From: Pseudeuparius sepicola
Lineage: Eukaryota > Arthropoda > Insecta > Coleoptera > Anthribidae
Direction: 5' to 3'
Assembly: GCA_963920635.1 (NCBI GenBank)
Contig: OY987304.1
Coordinates: 31,806,365 to 31,870,364 of the forward strand
Length of the DNA stretch: 64,000 nucleotides
The notes below the pieces were generated by a model. That model saw only the letters and a list, made by a program, of their open reading frames with translations, ran no database searches and was not told the DNA's origin. The first letter of the stretch is position 1. Each line of letters opens with the position of its first letter. Of the stretch, positions 37,901-46,210 are shown piece by piece. The position numbers were made by a program, and so were the translations under genes.

Positions 37901-40900
37901 TTGAAAGTACCATTACTTGTAAACTATCAAGAATAACCCCACATAATGTGGTATCATTAAAAAGGTAATTTTGCCTACTTTTGATATCCATTCACAGAAA
38001 TAGGGCATTCTATTTAAAATTTTTGAGAAAAAAATGATTTAGCAAAATCCAACACCCTGTATTAATGGAAATATTTATGGCAATGAAAAAAAGCATTTTA
38101 TAAACTTCAAGAACGTTTGACTATCTACGAAGAAAAATCGTCACCAGCTTCTTATACTGGGTGTTCACATACGCTCAGATATGACCCTATTTTCGGCTTT
38201 AAGTGCCTCTACAGGGAAATCGGCTAATTAAAACCCCTGCAACCCATATATCATTTTGCTGCATTTTCATAGCTCTATCAAAACATGCAATAAAAACATA
38301 GGCATTCCATTTAAAAAAACATAAGTTTATGTACCTGCTGTATACAGTCGATTTTATAAAGTGAAAATAATTTTAAAATGTGCGTCCCATCGACCCCCAC
38401 CACTGTACCAAATTTCATTTTGATACCGCTCTTAATAAAAGAGCTATCCTCCGAGTACCCACTAATGACACACCCTGTATAACAAAACAATATTTTTTGC
38501 ATACATTAAGACCATGTATATTGGGGATGGTGAGGTAGTCATTTCTAGATCACTGCATAATGAACATAAATCTCACCAATATATGTGTTTACTTCTGCGA
38601 CATTTAAGTACTTGTTGAAAACCTGTTGGAGCAATGGTTTTTCATCTGAATCAGCTTTGCCATAAAAATAATATAACCTAGAAGGGGTAGCAGCAAAAAT
38701 CATATATTTGTCCGTTCCCAAAACATTGAAATATTCGAGACTAGTTATTGGTGTATTTGTGCCTTTACCAATATCAAAAACCTGAAAAGGGCAAAACATA
38801 TTAGTAATTAATAGACAATGTCATAGGTAAATTAGTTAAAAACCAATACTTAGTTAAATTAAAAATAAATTTAGTTAAATTTCAAATCATACCAATCCTT
38901 CAACCTCTTTGTTCCCATATAAAGGTAAATAGTTTGGAAGCTTGCGAACATGAATAACACATTTAATTAACAGTTTTCACTTTGTTTTAATGTAACTTAC
39001 CTGCCTCCAATACTGTTCCAAACTCGATGAAAAAAATTTGTCTCCTTCCAAAACAATTTCGGTTTCAAAAATAAGACCCTTGGATGTCCCCAAGAGAATT
39101 GGACCTGTAGTACTTTCTGAATCATTCAAATTATTCCAAGCAACTTCTGTGAACTCATTCCCTCTGAATTTTGTTGTAGATTTCAATTTGTCAGACTTTC
39201 TCGCCAAATACAATAAATCTGGTCCCGACTCTACGCCCTTATTAGGTTTTGGTGTGAAAGTTATTAATAGGTGATTGCCAGTAGGGTCCAGAAATAGGTT
39301 GGATAACTTGCTCATGGTTGTATATTTTGAGAGAGAGATTTCTAAAAATTAAACTTTAAATGGTAAGATATTACAGCAATGGCCTAGTTAGCTAGTTGAC
39401 AGTGCCGATCCATGCCGACTGCCGCCAGTCGGCAGGAAGTTTTTAATACATTTTCCTAAATATGTCAAAAAATTCTTGGAATACCCATACTTGATACAAA
39501 AAAACTTTAATTGCCCGTGAAGAAATTTTACGCCATCATATTCTAACAATTATGCAACCCTTTCACGCTAAATAAGATACTAGCTTTATACTGACCGTGG
39601 CTATTTATTTGGGAATATGAAAAACCCAGAGAACATGTTGAACACTCAAATGTATTGTTGCGCTTCGCAAAATAATGTCAAAGTTTCACAACAACAGACT
39701 TTGGGAATGGCTTTTTAAACATAAAAGTCTGCAGAATGTGCATTTTAAATTCAATCAATCACTTATCCAGTTTTTTAGTTTTTAACTGCAACTAGTTAAA
39801 AAATAAAAAAAAAATTTTTAAATTGAATGCCTTGTATTTATGAATTATTTCTCATTCTCTTATACCGTTTCCTCTACGACGCAAAATAAGGGTACTTTAC
39901 CCCTGTGCCACATTTTCGTTTTTGACTCCCCCTCGTACGTTTTTCGCGATATCTGCATGAAGTTTTTCGGGCCCTATTTTGGTTTCGGGACATGCCTAAT
40001 GCCTAATGCAGCCCCATAGTAAGTTTTTTTATTTCGGCGCTAAATATACCGTATACCATGTTTGGCAGAAAGTAAGCAGCATGAGATTTTTTTATTTTAC
40101 ATTTTATCATGAAATTTTATTCTTGATAAAAGTTTGTGCATTCCTACAAACTCAAAACCCAGTTTTCAAAATTTTAATATCCTATTTCGTATATGGGGGT
40201 GGTTCGAAAATATGAAAAGAGTTAAGTACCCTTATTTTAAATTTTAGAAGAAACATGTATTATGAAAAGTAGTTTAGGATTAAAAGATAAGCCCAACAAG
40301 TGTCTATTCCGTAAAACACCATTTCGGCTTTTTTTATGATTTACCCTGTATAGAAAATAAAACCACTTTATTTAAAATGACAGTTCCATTTCAAAGAGGA
40401 TTTGTCATTTAAGTATGCACAATAAAAACAAAATATTACTAATTTTTTTTGGTGCAAACTTTTTGACGGTCACTGTATACAGAGTTTCCGAATTTAGTTA
40501 AAGTCAGTTAAAGAGGCAAGCTATAATTTTCCGCTGATTACGATGGTTCAACCGGAATAAAAATTGAATGTTGTGTCCGTGAGTGTCAAGAAGTTCCATT
40601 TTTACAAATATGGGACACCCAGTTTACAATATTATCAATTGATAGAAAATAGAATTCTGAACAAAAAGTGTCCTATGTCTATTTTCGGTATTTTTTTATC
40701 TTTCTTTATCTTTCATTATTGCTAAAAAAAATAAAAAATGCTTCTATGCTTCTATGCTAATATCAAAAATGACAAAGCAATAATAATTAGGGAGTGGATA
40801 CAGGTCCGCGAGTTGCGGATCTTTAGTGTATTTTTTAAAATTCCGCGAGTTGCGAATCGCGATCCGTAAAGCAGTAGACTTGTTCCTTCTTGAAAATACC

Positions 40901-43900
40901 GATCCTTGACACCAATAGTAAAAGAAGGGACATCCTAGATAAGACGTGGACACCCTAAACGTGGAAATAAAAAAGAAAAAAAAGAAAGTGGCTATTTATA
41001 CGTCCGACGTATATAAAAGTCGGTGTATATGTCTTGCGCTCTCATTGGCGAGTTAAGTCACGTGACTTCTTTGGACGTACATTTAACTCCATCATACACG
41101 TCTGAAGTGAAATAATTTAGATACCTACGTCTGAAGTGAATTTTCTCAAGCATCGTTGCAATAAGGGGCGTATGCCCTCCATTTTCGGCGATGGGCGCTG
41201 CCTGTATGAAAAAAGAAGGGGTAACTATTTCCGAATGTCGGGCGAAAATAGGGGGTTAGCCTAAATTTCAAGAAAATCGGGGGAGGGTTACACCATTGGA
41301 AATAATTACCCCTTCTTTTTTTATAAGGCAGCGCCCATCGTTGCCGACTGCCACGTATAAATAACCACTGCCTAAAAAAACTCTTGACGTGGGATTCGAA
41401 CCCGGACCTTCCGACTAGTTTTCCAACGCTCTACCACTGCTCTAATTATTCTTTGACGAATCTCCTGTTGTACAGGGTGTCCCATTTTGGGTGTTTTTCT
41501 CAAAAATCTCGGTTATTATTAAAGCTAGAGGGTTACGGTTTTCACGTCACTGTACTACTTTTTTGAGAGGAATTTGGTGGACCAATCAGATTTTAAATAA
41601 GTTTTATAGTTTCCGCGCATTGGCACAGGACTGTAATTTTTGATTTTTTGGAAACCTCTCTCCTGGCTACAACTTATATACAGTGTGTTTCACTTCAAGT
41701 CGAGACAATTCATTATTTTTTTACGGGTTGACCGATTTTCAAAAACTTTTTTTTTTAGATATAGTGCTTTGAAAGATCTACATTTTGACACTAATTTTTT
41801 TCAGATTCGTCTTTTCCATGACCTACTACGATCAAAATTATACCCCCAAAAACTGCAAAAGTACATTAGGCATTTTTCTAGGAAAAAAATGAATAGCACA
41901 GTCGTATTGGCCATACCCGAAAACCCTATATGCCAAGTTTCACGGTCATAACTTATACAGGGTGTTCACAAAATAGCTTCAAACATAGCATCGGAGTACT
42001 TTGTACAAACACCGAGAGATATTTTAAAATTATTTCTTTGCAGTTTGATTAGGGCTCACATAAGCTATCAATTCCCACGATTTCATGGCCCTGTCTTAGA
42101 CAGGGCGTTCGCATTAAAAATACAAAAATCAAAAAAAAATCGATTTTTCTCTTGGGTGTTTTTTTTTTAATTTTTTTTTACATTTTTTTCTACAATTTTA
42201 ACTTATGCCTATTAAAAAATATAAACAATATTAAATTTTAGAAAGTATTTTCAATAAATAGCACCCCATTTTTTATTTGAAAAAATTTAAAAATTGATTG
42301 GTATCCACGTATCCAGGGTGCCCTTTATTGAAAGTACTTTCTAAAATTTAATATTGTTTATGTTTGTTAATAGGCATAAGTTAAAATTGTAGAAAAAAAA
42401 ATGTAAAAAAAAACACCAAGAGAAAAATCGATTTTTTTCGATTTTTGTATTTTTAATGCGAACGCCCTGTCTAAGGCCGAGCCATGAAATCGTGGGAATT
42501 GATAGCTTATGTGAGCCCTAATCAAACTGCAAAGAAATAATTTTAAAATATCTCTCGGTGTTTGTACAGAGTACTCCAAAAAACCGTATTTTTGCTATGT
42601 TTGAAGCTATTTAGTGAACGCCCTGTATAAGTTACGACCGTGAAACTTGGTATGTGGGGTTTTCAGGTATGGCCAATACGACTGTGCTATTCATTTTTTT
42701 CCTAAAAAAATGCCTAATGCACTTTTGCAGTTTTTGGGGGTATAATTTTGATCGTAGTAGGTCATGGAAAAGACGAATCTGAAAAAAATTAGTGTCAAAA
42801 TATAGATCTTTCGGAGCACTATATTAAAAAAAAAAGTTTTTGAAAATCGGTCAACCCGTAAAAAAATAATCAATTGTCTTGACTTGAAGTGAAACACACT
42901 GTATATCGACAAATTTAATCAACTATTTTTATAGATTTTTTGGCATAGAATCGAATGGAATAATTAGTTTTTTGGTAGCGTTAATAGTTTTTGAGATATG
43001 AACTATGGTTTCCATTTTAAAAAATATATAACTTTGGTTCATATCTCAAAAACTATTAACGCTACCAAAAAACTAATTATTCCATTAGAGTCTACGCCAA
43101 AAAATCTATAAAAATAGTTGATTAAATTTGTCGATATATATAAGTTGTAGCCAGGAGAGAGGTTTCCAAAAAATCGAAAATTTCAGTCCTGCGCCAATGC
43201 GCGTAAACTATAAAACTTATCTAAAATCTGATTGGTCCACCAAATTCCTCTCAAAAAAGTAGTACAGTGACGTGAAAACCGCAACCCTCTAGCTTTAATA
43301 ATAACCGATATTTTTGAGAAAAACACCCAAAAACACCCAAAATGGGACACCCTGTACACACCCTAATAATTATTATTATTGATGATTTTTGGACATGCGC
43401 GAAAGGTATGCCATCTTTTTTTTAGCATTTTCATAATAAGAACTTGCATACTTCTCATTGGCAGCCTGTTCAGAAACGTGGAAAAATTAATTATTAAAAT
43501 ACAAGATCACGTGGCAATAATAGCCCTTTGGACCCACCCTAACGGTATGCCTATTTTTTCCGAGGAATTTTTTATTTTGAAGTTCATTATAAAACACATG
43601 GCAGCCTGTATAAAATCATATCAAAACGCATATTTTTCGAATAATTGAAAACTGTTTTTCACATGAAGAACCCAGGATGACTCTCTGATTCATACCTTAT
43701 TATTGTGAGAATATGTGCCACATAATGCCCTTTGAAAGGCATACTGAGTAAAATCACGTCCAAAAATCTGTCACTATCTCCCGGTCTAAAAGATAGAATG
43801 TAGGCACCTTGAGACACTGTGGTTGCCTAACTCACTATAAAACGAGTCAAATTTCCGATTAAAAATAAAAGTAAGCCATGATTTTGTCGAATAAGCATCA

Positions 43901-44596
43901 CCGTTTATGTCACAGCACCTGCACGTCGGCATACCGTTTTCTGTGTATCGTGCTTCAAGATAAAATGTGAAACTAATGTTTTGCTAGTAGACAGTTTGTG
44001 TTTTTTGGAGGAAAAAAATGCCTTTCACACATTCAGAAAAAGGTGATATTCTGGAATGTTACATCTTTTGAAAAAAGTAGCCACCGAGCTTGTGAACGTT
44101 ATAAAGTTACAACTAACACGGCAAAGCGTAGTGATGAAGTCTACTTTAGGCACCCATGACTATTTTATGCACAAGTGCAATAGTCTTTACTTTATACGTG
44201 GTCAGCAGTATGTCAAATGCACTGCGTCAAATGCAATTTTTCGCAGTCTTGGAAAAATACCATTAGTTTGCTGTGGATTATGCAAGTTCATTCTAAACAA
44301 CACTCCATTGGCCATAGCGACAACTAGATATTTATTAGAAATAGCTACATGAGTAACTCGGTCTGAAGGAGTGAAATCTTTCTTTGCTTTACTAAAAATC
44401 GGGAATTCTTGCTCCAATGTCATGTTTATGTATCCCAGAGTATTCTAAAATTACAAAAGATTTATGAAGATATATACACACATAATTATTAATATAAGAG
44501 TAATAACTAATAACAGTTTACCAATTCGGCTGTTGCAAGATTATTATTTTTTGTTTTTACAGAAGCCTGTTCAAATTGGTCGAACATGGAAGTCAT
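13552..44596 (-). CDS. VPS18: VPS18 (deep orange), HOPS/CORVET subunit; nine exons, 3' end not in window
   Basis: VPS18 is a core subunit of the CORVET and HOPS tethering complexes on endosomes and lysosomes, needed for vesicle fusion, autophagy and, in Drosophila, pigment granules. Exons (minus strand): 44596-44522, 44444-44261, 39341-39001, 38781-38593, 23157-23053, 22999-22163, 14605-14243, 14187-13983, 13935-13552. All nine join in one frame (894 codons plus one base) with GT/AG introns. The chain aligns along its length with animal VPS18, including the conserved ALTQFH, KIEDILPFF and FVTIDHFKEAI segments. About 80 residues are missing at the C-terminus, including the end of the RING. Introns are 77, 4919, 219, 15435, 53, 7557, 55 and 47 bp; the ninth runs past 13552. 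Exon edges are by eye. Confidence 0.95.
13983..14605 (-). CDS. VPS18: VPS18 exons 7-8: clathrin-like helical repeats
   Basis: Exon 7 (14605-14243, residues 578-698) and exon 8 (14187-13983, residues 699-766) are separated by a 55-bp intron. They encode the alpha-solenoid, with landmarks IHNYLFSLYARYDD and LRKKLWLKI. The acceptor of exon 7 is TTTTTGCAG and the donor of exon 8 is ATTG|GTAAGT. Exon 7 also has a readable open frame on the opposite strand, which is only its shadow. Confidence 0.93.
14737..15700. mobile_element. Near-perfect 964-bp foldback MITE in VPS18 intron 6
   Basis: The ends CAGGGTTGGGCGAAAGTCTGG (14737) and the complement ending at 15700 are flanked by TA on both sides. The two halves match almost continuously to a centre near 15215-15225, so the transcribed intron would fold into a hairpin of nearly 480 bp. 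No coding capacity. TA target and CAGGG tips suggest a Tc1/mariner-superfamily non-autonomous element. Confidence 0.85.
15720..16348. other. Probable LINE 5' region and flank
   Basis: No host exon seen. From roughly 15960 onward this may be the 5' untranslated part of the LINE whose first frame starts at 16349; its true 5' end could not be set because no target duplication was recognised. A small inverted repeat (acgagccgcgcagcggcg) lies at 15767-15785. Confidence 0.35.
16349..17125 (+). CDS. LINE ORF1 protein with PHD-like zinc finger
   Basis: 258 codons, apparently intact. The N-terminus has a Cys/His pattern of PHD type: CDCC at 4-7, CAICQKNYSHSC near 19-30 and CQNC near 51-54. A helical, probably coiled-coil segment follows (about 60-115), then a basic region with RRKNLVIFG and KRVSRLGK resembling the RNA-binding fold of LINE ORF1 proteins. 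Such proteins coat the LINE RNA. ORF1 ends in a TAA at 17123-17125; the ORF2 frame is already open there, so the frames abut or overlap. Confidence 0.82.
   Translation: MKTCDCCSKPTEKHLLLTCAICQKNYSHSCASLSSSEVRIINSKKSITWSCQNCEKLGNDIVGLKTVIVSLQLEIKDLRNGMEALRTTVNSGPLTDGTAKLSNEQLEDVLLELQDRQSRRKNLVIFGLKEQPAGLPQNQKSANELRLVKELLSCTDPDLTVDIKRVSRLGKTNINNPRPRILKITLNDADHIYKILQKSKNLRSGAFAGVYISSDKTPKQLEYYRSLKESLEQRKRNGEENIVIKYVRGLPKIVALNA
17140..19834 (+). pseudogene. LINE ORF2: endonuclease and reverse transcriptase, frameshifted and 3'-deleted
   Basis: The frame reads CYYQNVRGLNTKTHEF from about 17155; no convincing ATG is seen, so the start is approximate. Endonuclease landmarks: ALTETF, LGDFNIPS, GRFLDLIFSS and DKHHPAL. 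The frame stops at 18513; a one-base shift near 18485-18497 (A-rich) restores the reading in another frame (LTQGVDGVPSFL). RT follows with NYRPISIL, LDFQKAFDQVDH, SGVPQGSNLGPLL and catalytic YADD at 19142-19153. After RSRLEY (about 19530) the usual thumb and Cys-rich tail are missing, consistent with an internal deletion before the stop at 19834. Confidence 0.88.
20773..20875. repeat. 12-bp microsatellite (GTATGTATGAAT)n
   Basis: About eight tandem units of GTATGTATGAAT, ending in plain GTAT repeats, in VPS18 intron 6 between the LINE and the ~120-bp satellite. Confidence 0.9.
21000..21512. repeat. ~120-bp tandem satellite, about 4.3 copies
   Basis: The unit contains AATATGGCCGCCGCTCYAAG, an ATTACATTTT stretch, TATCAAATGAAAGGGCTTGA and GTTAGTGACATCACACTAAA. 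Copies start near 21002, 21125, 21247, 21360 and 21480, so the period is roughly 114-123 bp. Differences between copies are small substitutions and indels. No coding role seen. Confidence 0.88.
22163..23157 (-). CDS. VPS18: VPS18 exons 5-6: beta-propeller end and Pep3/Vps18 core
   Basis: Exon 5 (23157-23053, residues 264-298, GEGNLPNSKL to KGVYYGQ) lies outside any long open frame and was placed by homology. Its acceptor offers AGAG, and only the second AG keeps the frame. A 53-bp intron separates it from exon 6 (22999-22163, residues 299-577), the largest exon, with ALTQFHILLAY, FGKLISINKD, NVWSIFCEN and TQSSFEEICLKF. Exon 6 ends GAACAG|GTAAAA. It forms the join between the N-terminal propeller and the alpha-solenoid. 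Confidence 0.93.
23200..25640. other. VPS18 intron 4, left part; no gene recognised
   Basis: AT-rich intronic sequence without recognisable coding exon or clearly bounded element. Around 25295-25395 there are two imperfect copies of a CATTCCGCATGC / CTCCGCATGC-containing segment. Confidence 0.4.
26273..28017. mobile_element. DNA transposon with 30-bp TIRs and a TTAGGAC motif array
   Basis: The TIR starts CTGCCGTGCTAAGCTGAAGC and continues GTCCTAACTG; its complement ends at 28017. TATG is duplicated at both sides, and the other arm of the host foldback preserves the unoccupied site (cctatgttta), which confirms the insertion. About ten copies of (T/A)TAGGACA lie inside, clustered toward the ends (e.g. 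26473, 26521, 27791, 27821, 27855, 27963, 27990). No transposase is recognised. The superfamily is unassigned. Confidence 0.7.
26723..27456. mobile_element. Foldback MITE nested in the preceding element
   Basis: Left end CAGGGTGTCCGCAAACTACA at 26723 and a decayed complement (gtaatttgctgacaccctt) ending near 27456. Inner arms also pair (cagatgataggaaatgcga against ttcctatcatctgt; gttaaaattaactta against taagttaattttaac). This is the third level of nesting at this site. Confidence 0.7.
28282..28582. mobile_element. hAT-type MITE, 301 bp
   Basis: TIR CAGTGGCGGATCCA at the left, TGGATCCGCCACTG at the right, and an 8-bp target duplication CTGGCA(C/T)G at 28274-28281 and 28583-28590 (one mismatch). 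Long G and C runs follow the left TIR. The 8-bp duplication and CAG-type tips are typical of the hAT superfamily. No coding capacity. Confidence 0.85.
28751..29598. mobile_element. hAT-type non-autonomous element, 848 bp
   Basis: TIR CATAGGCGGTTCTA / TAGAACCGCCTATG with an exact 8-bp duplication CCTGCCAG (28743-28750, 29599-29606). The unoccupied sequence is seen in family A copy 2 (agaagcctgccagtcagtaa). G-rich and C-rich runs follow the tips, as in the neighbouring MITE. Confidence 0.9.
30019..30739. mobile_element. hAT-type MITE filled with an ATCGAT array
   Basis: Tips TAGGGCTG and CAGGCCTA are flanked by the exact 8-bp duplication GTAAAAAC (30011-30018, 30740-30747). The interior is almost wholly made of ATCGAT-based units: ATCGATAAA/ATCGATCTT in 30060-30330 and ATCGATAAAATCGAAAAG in 30430-30720, separated by about 100 bp of unrelated sequence. 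The two long open frames here (FIDKID and SIKSKR repeats) merely translate the array and are not genes. Confidence 0.88.
32011..33176. repeat. Dispersed repeat family A, copy 2, with long inverted arms
   Basis: The outer arm 32011-32220 (AAGGTGTCCAACTTTAAAAG, gataatcgcctgaac, gattttcacgaa) is inverted in 32985-33176, and inner arms 32220-32400 pair with 32800-32980. The centre (32400-32640) has an 80-codon plus-strand open frame ending DSDFVEKVLII whose last 20 residues are conserved in copy 1. I do not recognise the protein. Confidence 0.65.
33177..33246 (+). pseudogene. Scrap of Ty3/gypsy reverse transcriptase
   Basis: The frame reads YKECLIYLDDIIVFSAGD then VDEL and a stop. YLDD with the following IIVFS is the catalytic palm motif of gypsy-type RT. 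Nothing else of the polymerase remains. It lies between family A copy 2 and the right end of the hAT element. Confidence 0.75.
33539..34727. other. VPS18 intron 4; no gene recognised
   Basis: No bounded element found. A 70-codon minus-strand open frame (34467-34255, GALGSPPLDDSSLSAGG...) is locally richer in G and C but matches nothing I know, and has no splice context that supports an exon. Confidence 0.4.
34728..35224 (-). repeat. Candidate solo LTR
   Basis: Bounded by TGTCAG...CTGGCA (near-complementary TG/CA tips). Read on the minus strand it goes from a GC-rich part to an AATAAA-containing part (near 34970), as in an LTR with a poly(A) signal. No clear target duplication and no internal region, so this is tentative. 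It could instead be a fragment of another repeat. Confidence 0.35.
35723..38477. mobile_element. Tc1/mariner-superfamily transposon with ~0.8-kb TIRs (DD41D)
   Basis: Tips CAGGGTGTGTCATTAGTGGG (35723) and the complement ending at 38477, each bordered by TA. Inverted arms are very long: 35723 to about 36529 and about 37651 to 38477. The 1.1-kb middle carries a broken transposase on the plus strand whose last codons extend into the right arm. It lies in VPS18 intron 4, opposite to the gene. Confidence 0.92.
36651..37695 (+). pseudogene. Transposase, DD41D type, inactivated
   Basis: The ATG at 36651 starts MNYSQDELIDMIFVLGE, a helix-turn-helix N-terminus seen in many insect Tc3/DUF4817-like transposases. 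The catalytic core reads LFSDES (Asp codon 37114), QHDGCPSHYS (Asp 37375) and SPDLTAPDFYLWG (Asp 37501), with 41 residues between the second and third Asp. Defects: a frameshift near 36860-36900, stops near 36970-37040, a stop after LFFF at about 37270 and a Tyr-to-stop change at 37537 (DTV*HTPP). It ends FDKNGGHIEYV, stop at 37693-37695, about 45 nt inside the right TIR. Confidence 0.9.
38593..39341 (-). CDS. VPS18: VPS18 exons 3-4: beta-propeller
   Basis: Exon 3 (39341-39001; from the split codon after residue 86 to 200) contains LFLDPTGNHLL and STTGPILLGTSKGLIFE; its donor is CAG|GTAAGT. A 219-bp intron separates it from exon 4 (38781-38593, residues 201-263), with acceptor CCTTTTCAG and the segment MIFAATPSRLYYFYGK. 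Both are part of the N-terminal WD-like propeller. The donor of exon 4 is GAA|GTAAAC. Confidence 0.93.
39411..39432. repeat. Short GC hairpin
   Basis: TGCCGACTGCCGCCAGTCGGCA forms a stem of nine pairs around CCGC. It lies in VPS18 intron 2, about 70 bp upstream of exon 3 in transcript orientation. A role in splicing is possible but unsupported. Confidence 0.5.
39884..40239. repeat. MITE-like element, AAAATAAGGGTACTT tips
   Basis: AAAATAAGGGTACTTTAC (39884) is inverted at 40222-40239 (GTTAAGTACCCTTATTTT). No target duplication could be assigned and nothing is encoded. Confidence 0.5.
41188..41470 (-). repeat. tRNA-derived SINE
   Basis: On the minus strand, AGAGCAGTGGTAGAGCG (A box, 41445-41425) and GGGTTCGAATCCC (B box, 41403-41391) are correctly spaced for a type-2 RNA polymerase III promoter. 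The fold is not a complete functional tRNA, because the acceptor arm does not pair. The body continues through an inverted segment (gatgggcgctgcc at 41190-41205 against ggcagcgcccatc at 41327-41340). Confidence 0.6.
41473..43354. mobile_element. 1.9-kb palindromic TA-flanked element in VPS18 intron 2
   Basis: Tips CAGGGTGTCCCATTTTGGGT (41473) and the complement ending at 43354, both flanked by TA. The arms carry further inverted pairs in register (cagtgtgtttcacttcaagt at 41680; cagggtgttcacaaaatagc at 41957), with a centre near 42270. The right arm also holds an extra hairpin (42905-43145; gagatatgaac pairs around 43020) that is absent from the left arm. No transposase. Confidence 0.85.
44261..44596 (-). 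CDS. VPS18: VPS18 exons 1-2: start codon and N-terminus
   Basis: Exon 1 (44596-44522) encodes MTSMFDQFEQASVKTK and on to AEL (25 residues). After a 77-bp intron, exon 2 (44444-44261) continues NTLGYINMTLEQEFPIF, then DFTPSDRVTHVAISN, matching the start of animal VPS18 propellers. The start ATG is chosen because the protein aligns from there and an in-frame ATG three codons later is less complete. Exon 2 ends AATG|GTATTT in phase 1. Confidence 0.92.
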
Positions 44597-44824
44597 TTTG
44601 CAAAAATTAATTATTATAAACCTTGGTAGTTTTAATAAATAGTAATTATTATATACAACAAAATAATACGAAGAGAAGATAACTATTAGAATGAAATTAT
44701 TATAGATATTGATAAAAGGTGTTATTTTAATAATAGTTTTTAAAGCCCAGCTGTCAAAATCAGCTGTTAAAACAGAACAATTTAGCTTAGAACGGTCAGA
44801 AGTTAAGAACAAGTGAAGTAGTAC

Positions 44825-45391
44825 CATTGAGGTAGTATGGGGGGGGGGAGGCGCCATGTAATTACATTGTCGCATATAGCAAACGGGTTCAGGGGGTGTG
44901 GCTAAGTGGGTTATCAATATGGCTGACACGCCAGGCTCTGATTAAACAGTATTCCTAGTAAAATTATAAAAAATGTAAAAAAACGAAAACTAACAACGAC
45001 GAAATCAAAAGCTGGGTTTAGTCAGTCAGTCAGTCAAATACATACCCAGAGTAGTTATAAACGTAATATTTTTCTTCTCATAAAGTACCAAAGTGGATAT
45101 TATAAATTATATTGATACAGCTCTGTCTATTGTTTACATTACCTGTGAAATGTAATTCCTGTGAATTTCATTTTGTCCACTTTAGAATTGCTACTGCACC
45201 AACGTACAGAACATGACATATTTATTTCCAGAGGTGAATAGCTCGCAATAACAAGGAAAACTGCACTTTTAGACACTTTTAATGCACTTTTAGCACAGAG
45301 TCAACAAATTGACGTGGTTCGGGTAACCTATGACGTAGGTGAACCCGTTTTGGATCATGTGACAGCTTCTCCCCTCCATACTACCTCAATG
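44825..45391. mobile_element. hAT-type MITE just upstream of VPS18
   Basis: TIR CATTGAGGTAGTATGG / CCATACTACCTCAATG with an exact 8-bp duplication AGTAGTAC (44817-44824, 45392-45399). It lies 229 bp upstream of the VPS18 start codon, so it is part of or next to the promoter. An imperfect inner inverted pair (acgggttca, tgaacccgt) supports one foldback unit. The superfamily is inferred from duplication length. Confidence 0.85.
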
Positions 45392-45599
45392 AGTAGTACC
45401 GTAGGACAAAATATATAGGTTACTTATTAGAACCATCGAACTGATGATGGTTAGTACAGAGAATGTTCTGTGTATTCTTTTTTGTAAATAGAAGGTCTGT
45501 TTGAGCAGAACTTTAGTAAACCGTTTGAAATCAATTTGAAATGAAGGGGCAGGCGTGGTTTCGTTTTTGGACCGTCAAAATGACTAGAGATGTTAAGAA

Positions 45600-46200
45600 A
45601 AGAACGGAACAGGTTAGAGGTAGGTAGCCTGTTTTAATAGAAGTGACGGAAGAACTGAACAAGTTCAGCCAAACTGAAGCGACCGACTGACCGACGACTG
45701 ACCAGACACAGCTGACAACACTGAATCAGCGCGCACAGCTCCGTTCGTATCACTGGGAACTGAACTGGAATGGGAACGGAACAGTGGAGTGGGTGGGAAC
45801 GAAACGGTCTGCTGAACGGGAATGACTGGGGCTTCTCATTCACTTCACTCGAAGCCGTGAACGGGTAAACCGTAGATCTTCACACCGGCGCATTCGCCCC
45901 AATAATAAGAATTAATAAGAATTAGAATTATTATTGGAACTCGAACCAGTCGGAACGTCGGAACCGGAGCAACTTTTTCGGAACAGGTATTTTTGCGGAA
46001 CGCGGAATTGGAACAGAGTGCACCTGCTGTTCTCAGGCTTTCGAGGGGCTGCAGTACGAGCTGCGATGCTCGTTTTTTTGGTAGGCAAGTTTCCGTGCAG
46101 CTATTTATTTGCATTTATTATAATAATACCGTTGATTGACGTTATTAATACGTCAGTCAACGATAATACGATCAAAAGAACATATTGAGAACCGAACCGT
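45600..46200. repeat. GGAAC/GTTCC-rich repeat
   Basis: Dozens of GGAAC, GAACGG and CCGTTC words occur in both orientations (e.g. aagaacggaacaggtt at 45598, tggaactcgaaccagtcgg at 45935, accgaaccgttcgaac at 46191). Composition and motif density are unlike the flanks. No termini or target duplication could be fixed; it may be another MITE of the motif-array kind. Confidence 0.45.
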
Positions 46201-46210
46201 TCGAACCTAT

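Noticed and set aside
39038..39274. Plus-strand 78-codon open frame
   Set aside because: Antisense shadow of VPS18 exon 3.
44507..44929. 140-codon minus-strand frame read as one protein
   Set aside because: Only its last part from 44596 is VPS18 exon 1; the upstream part crosses the promoter-side MITE, and the last codons are intron.
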